NCBI RefSeq assembly: GCF_000155595.1 | Contig: NZ_DS989905.1 | Span: 203,890-267,889 of the forward strand | Source: Synechococcus sp. PCC 7335 | Lineage (GTDB): Bacteria; Cyanobacteriota; Cyanobacteriia; Phormidesmidales; Phormidesmidaceae | DNA: 64,000 nt | Direction: 5' to 3' | Shown: positions 64,000 through 64,000 of the stretch, piece by piece | How positions within the stretch are numbered: position 1 is the first letter of the stretch | Layout of the letters: each line of letters starts with the position of its first letter | Made by a program: the position numbers and the translations under genes | Notes under the pieces: generated by a model | Database searches by the model: none | What the model was told of the DNA's origin: nothing | The model's input: the letters and a program-made list of their open reading frames with translations, nothing else

Positions 64000-64000
64000 G

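Noticed and set aside
1-64000. CRISPR arrays, tRNA and rRNA genes
   Set aside because: Reading for regularly spaced identical repeats and for T-loop (GGTTCGAATCC-like) sequences gave none; a covariance search would settle tRNAs.

Overview
The window is cyanobacterial chromosome. It is rich in the GCGATCGC-type palindrome (HIP1) typical of many cyanobacteria. It also encodes a Pcb/IsiA-type chlorophyll antenna, a bidirectional Hox NiFe-hydrogenase, a cyanobacteriochrome-type photoreceptor kinase, and CHAT, CHASE2, DUF928 and filamentous-haemagglutinin proteins. The gene style suggests a filamentous or Leptolyngbya/Synechococcales-like strain; that placement is inference. I recognised no rRNA, tRNA or CRISPR array.

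Layout. 1-0.75 kb: 3' part of a zinc alcohol dehydrogenase. 1.1-4.4 kb: a large sensor kinase (REC-PAS-PAS-GAF-PAS-PAS-HisKA-HATPase) whose GAF has the two-cysteine pattern of a DXCF cyanobacteriochrome. 4.4-9.3 kb: small membrane and hypothetical genes, a DUF1971 protein, a PIN-domain toxin-antitoxin pair, a CPBP protease and decayed insertion-sequence debris. 9.3-12.8 kb: a three-gene two-component operon (PAS kinase, Rcp1-like regulator, REC-kinase). 12.9-17.5 kb: a 2-oxoglutarate node, with 2-oxoglutarate decarboxylase and succinic semialdehyde dehydrogenase (the cyanobacterial TCA bypass) divergent from glutamate dehydrogenase.

17.9-38.0 kb is a hydrogen/fermentation island: hypE, hypD, pfkA, a dihydroorotate-dehydrogenase-like gene, nifJ (pyruvate:ferredoxin oxidoreductase), two universal stress proteins, a DUF4010/MgtC membrane protein, and hoxU-hoxY-CBS-hoxH-hoxW-hypA-hypB-hypC. 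hoxE, hoxF and hypF are absent from the window. A 17-bp direct-repeat motif, TGAGGA-N5-TGARGR (11-bp period), occurs eight times in intergenic DNA. The sites lie upstream of hoxU, the CBS gene, hoxW, nifJ, usp1, usp2, a DUF1971 gene, and in the divergent region of hypE and its neighbour. I know of no named regulator for it; it is the best candidate here for an undescribed regulatory system, linking dark or anaerobic fermentation genes.

38.8-57.1 kb is an accessory region bounded by two identical inverted 972-bp insertion sequences with an IS6-like DDE transposase. One 8-bp duplication (GGAGAGAG) is split between them, the signature expected when replicative intramolecular transposition inverts the DNA in between. 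Inside are a class II diterpene-cyclase-like gene and a run of a filamentous-haemagglutinin-type secreted protein, a TPR-CHAT protease-like protein, a repeat-bearing DUF928 protein and a CHASE2 histidine kinase. A diverged third IS copy and broken genes (HTH regulator, TPR, truncated exoprotein) mark an unstable edge.

57.1-64.0 kb: a WD40 pseudogene, an Asr1405/Asl0597-like small protein, a Pcb-type chlorophyll antenna with a clear terminator, an orphan Zn/Mn ABC permease, a frameshifted FAD-oxidoreductase pseudogene, and a Fur/Zur-like palindrome at the right edge.
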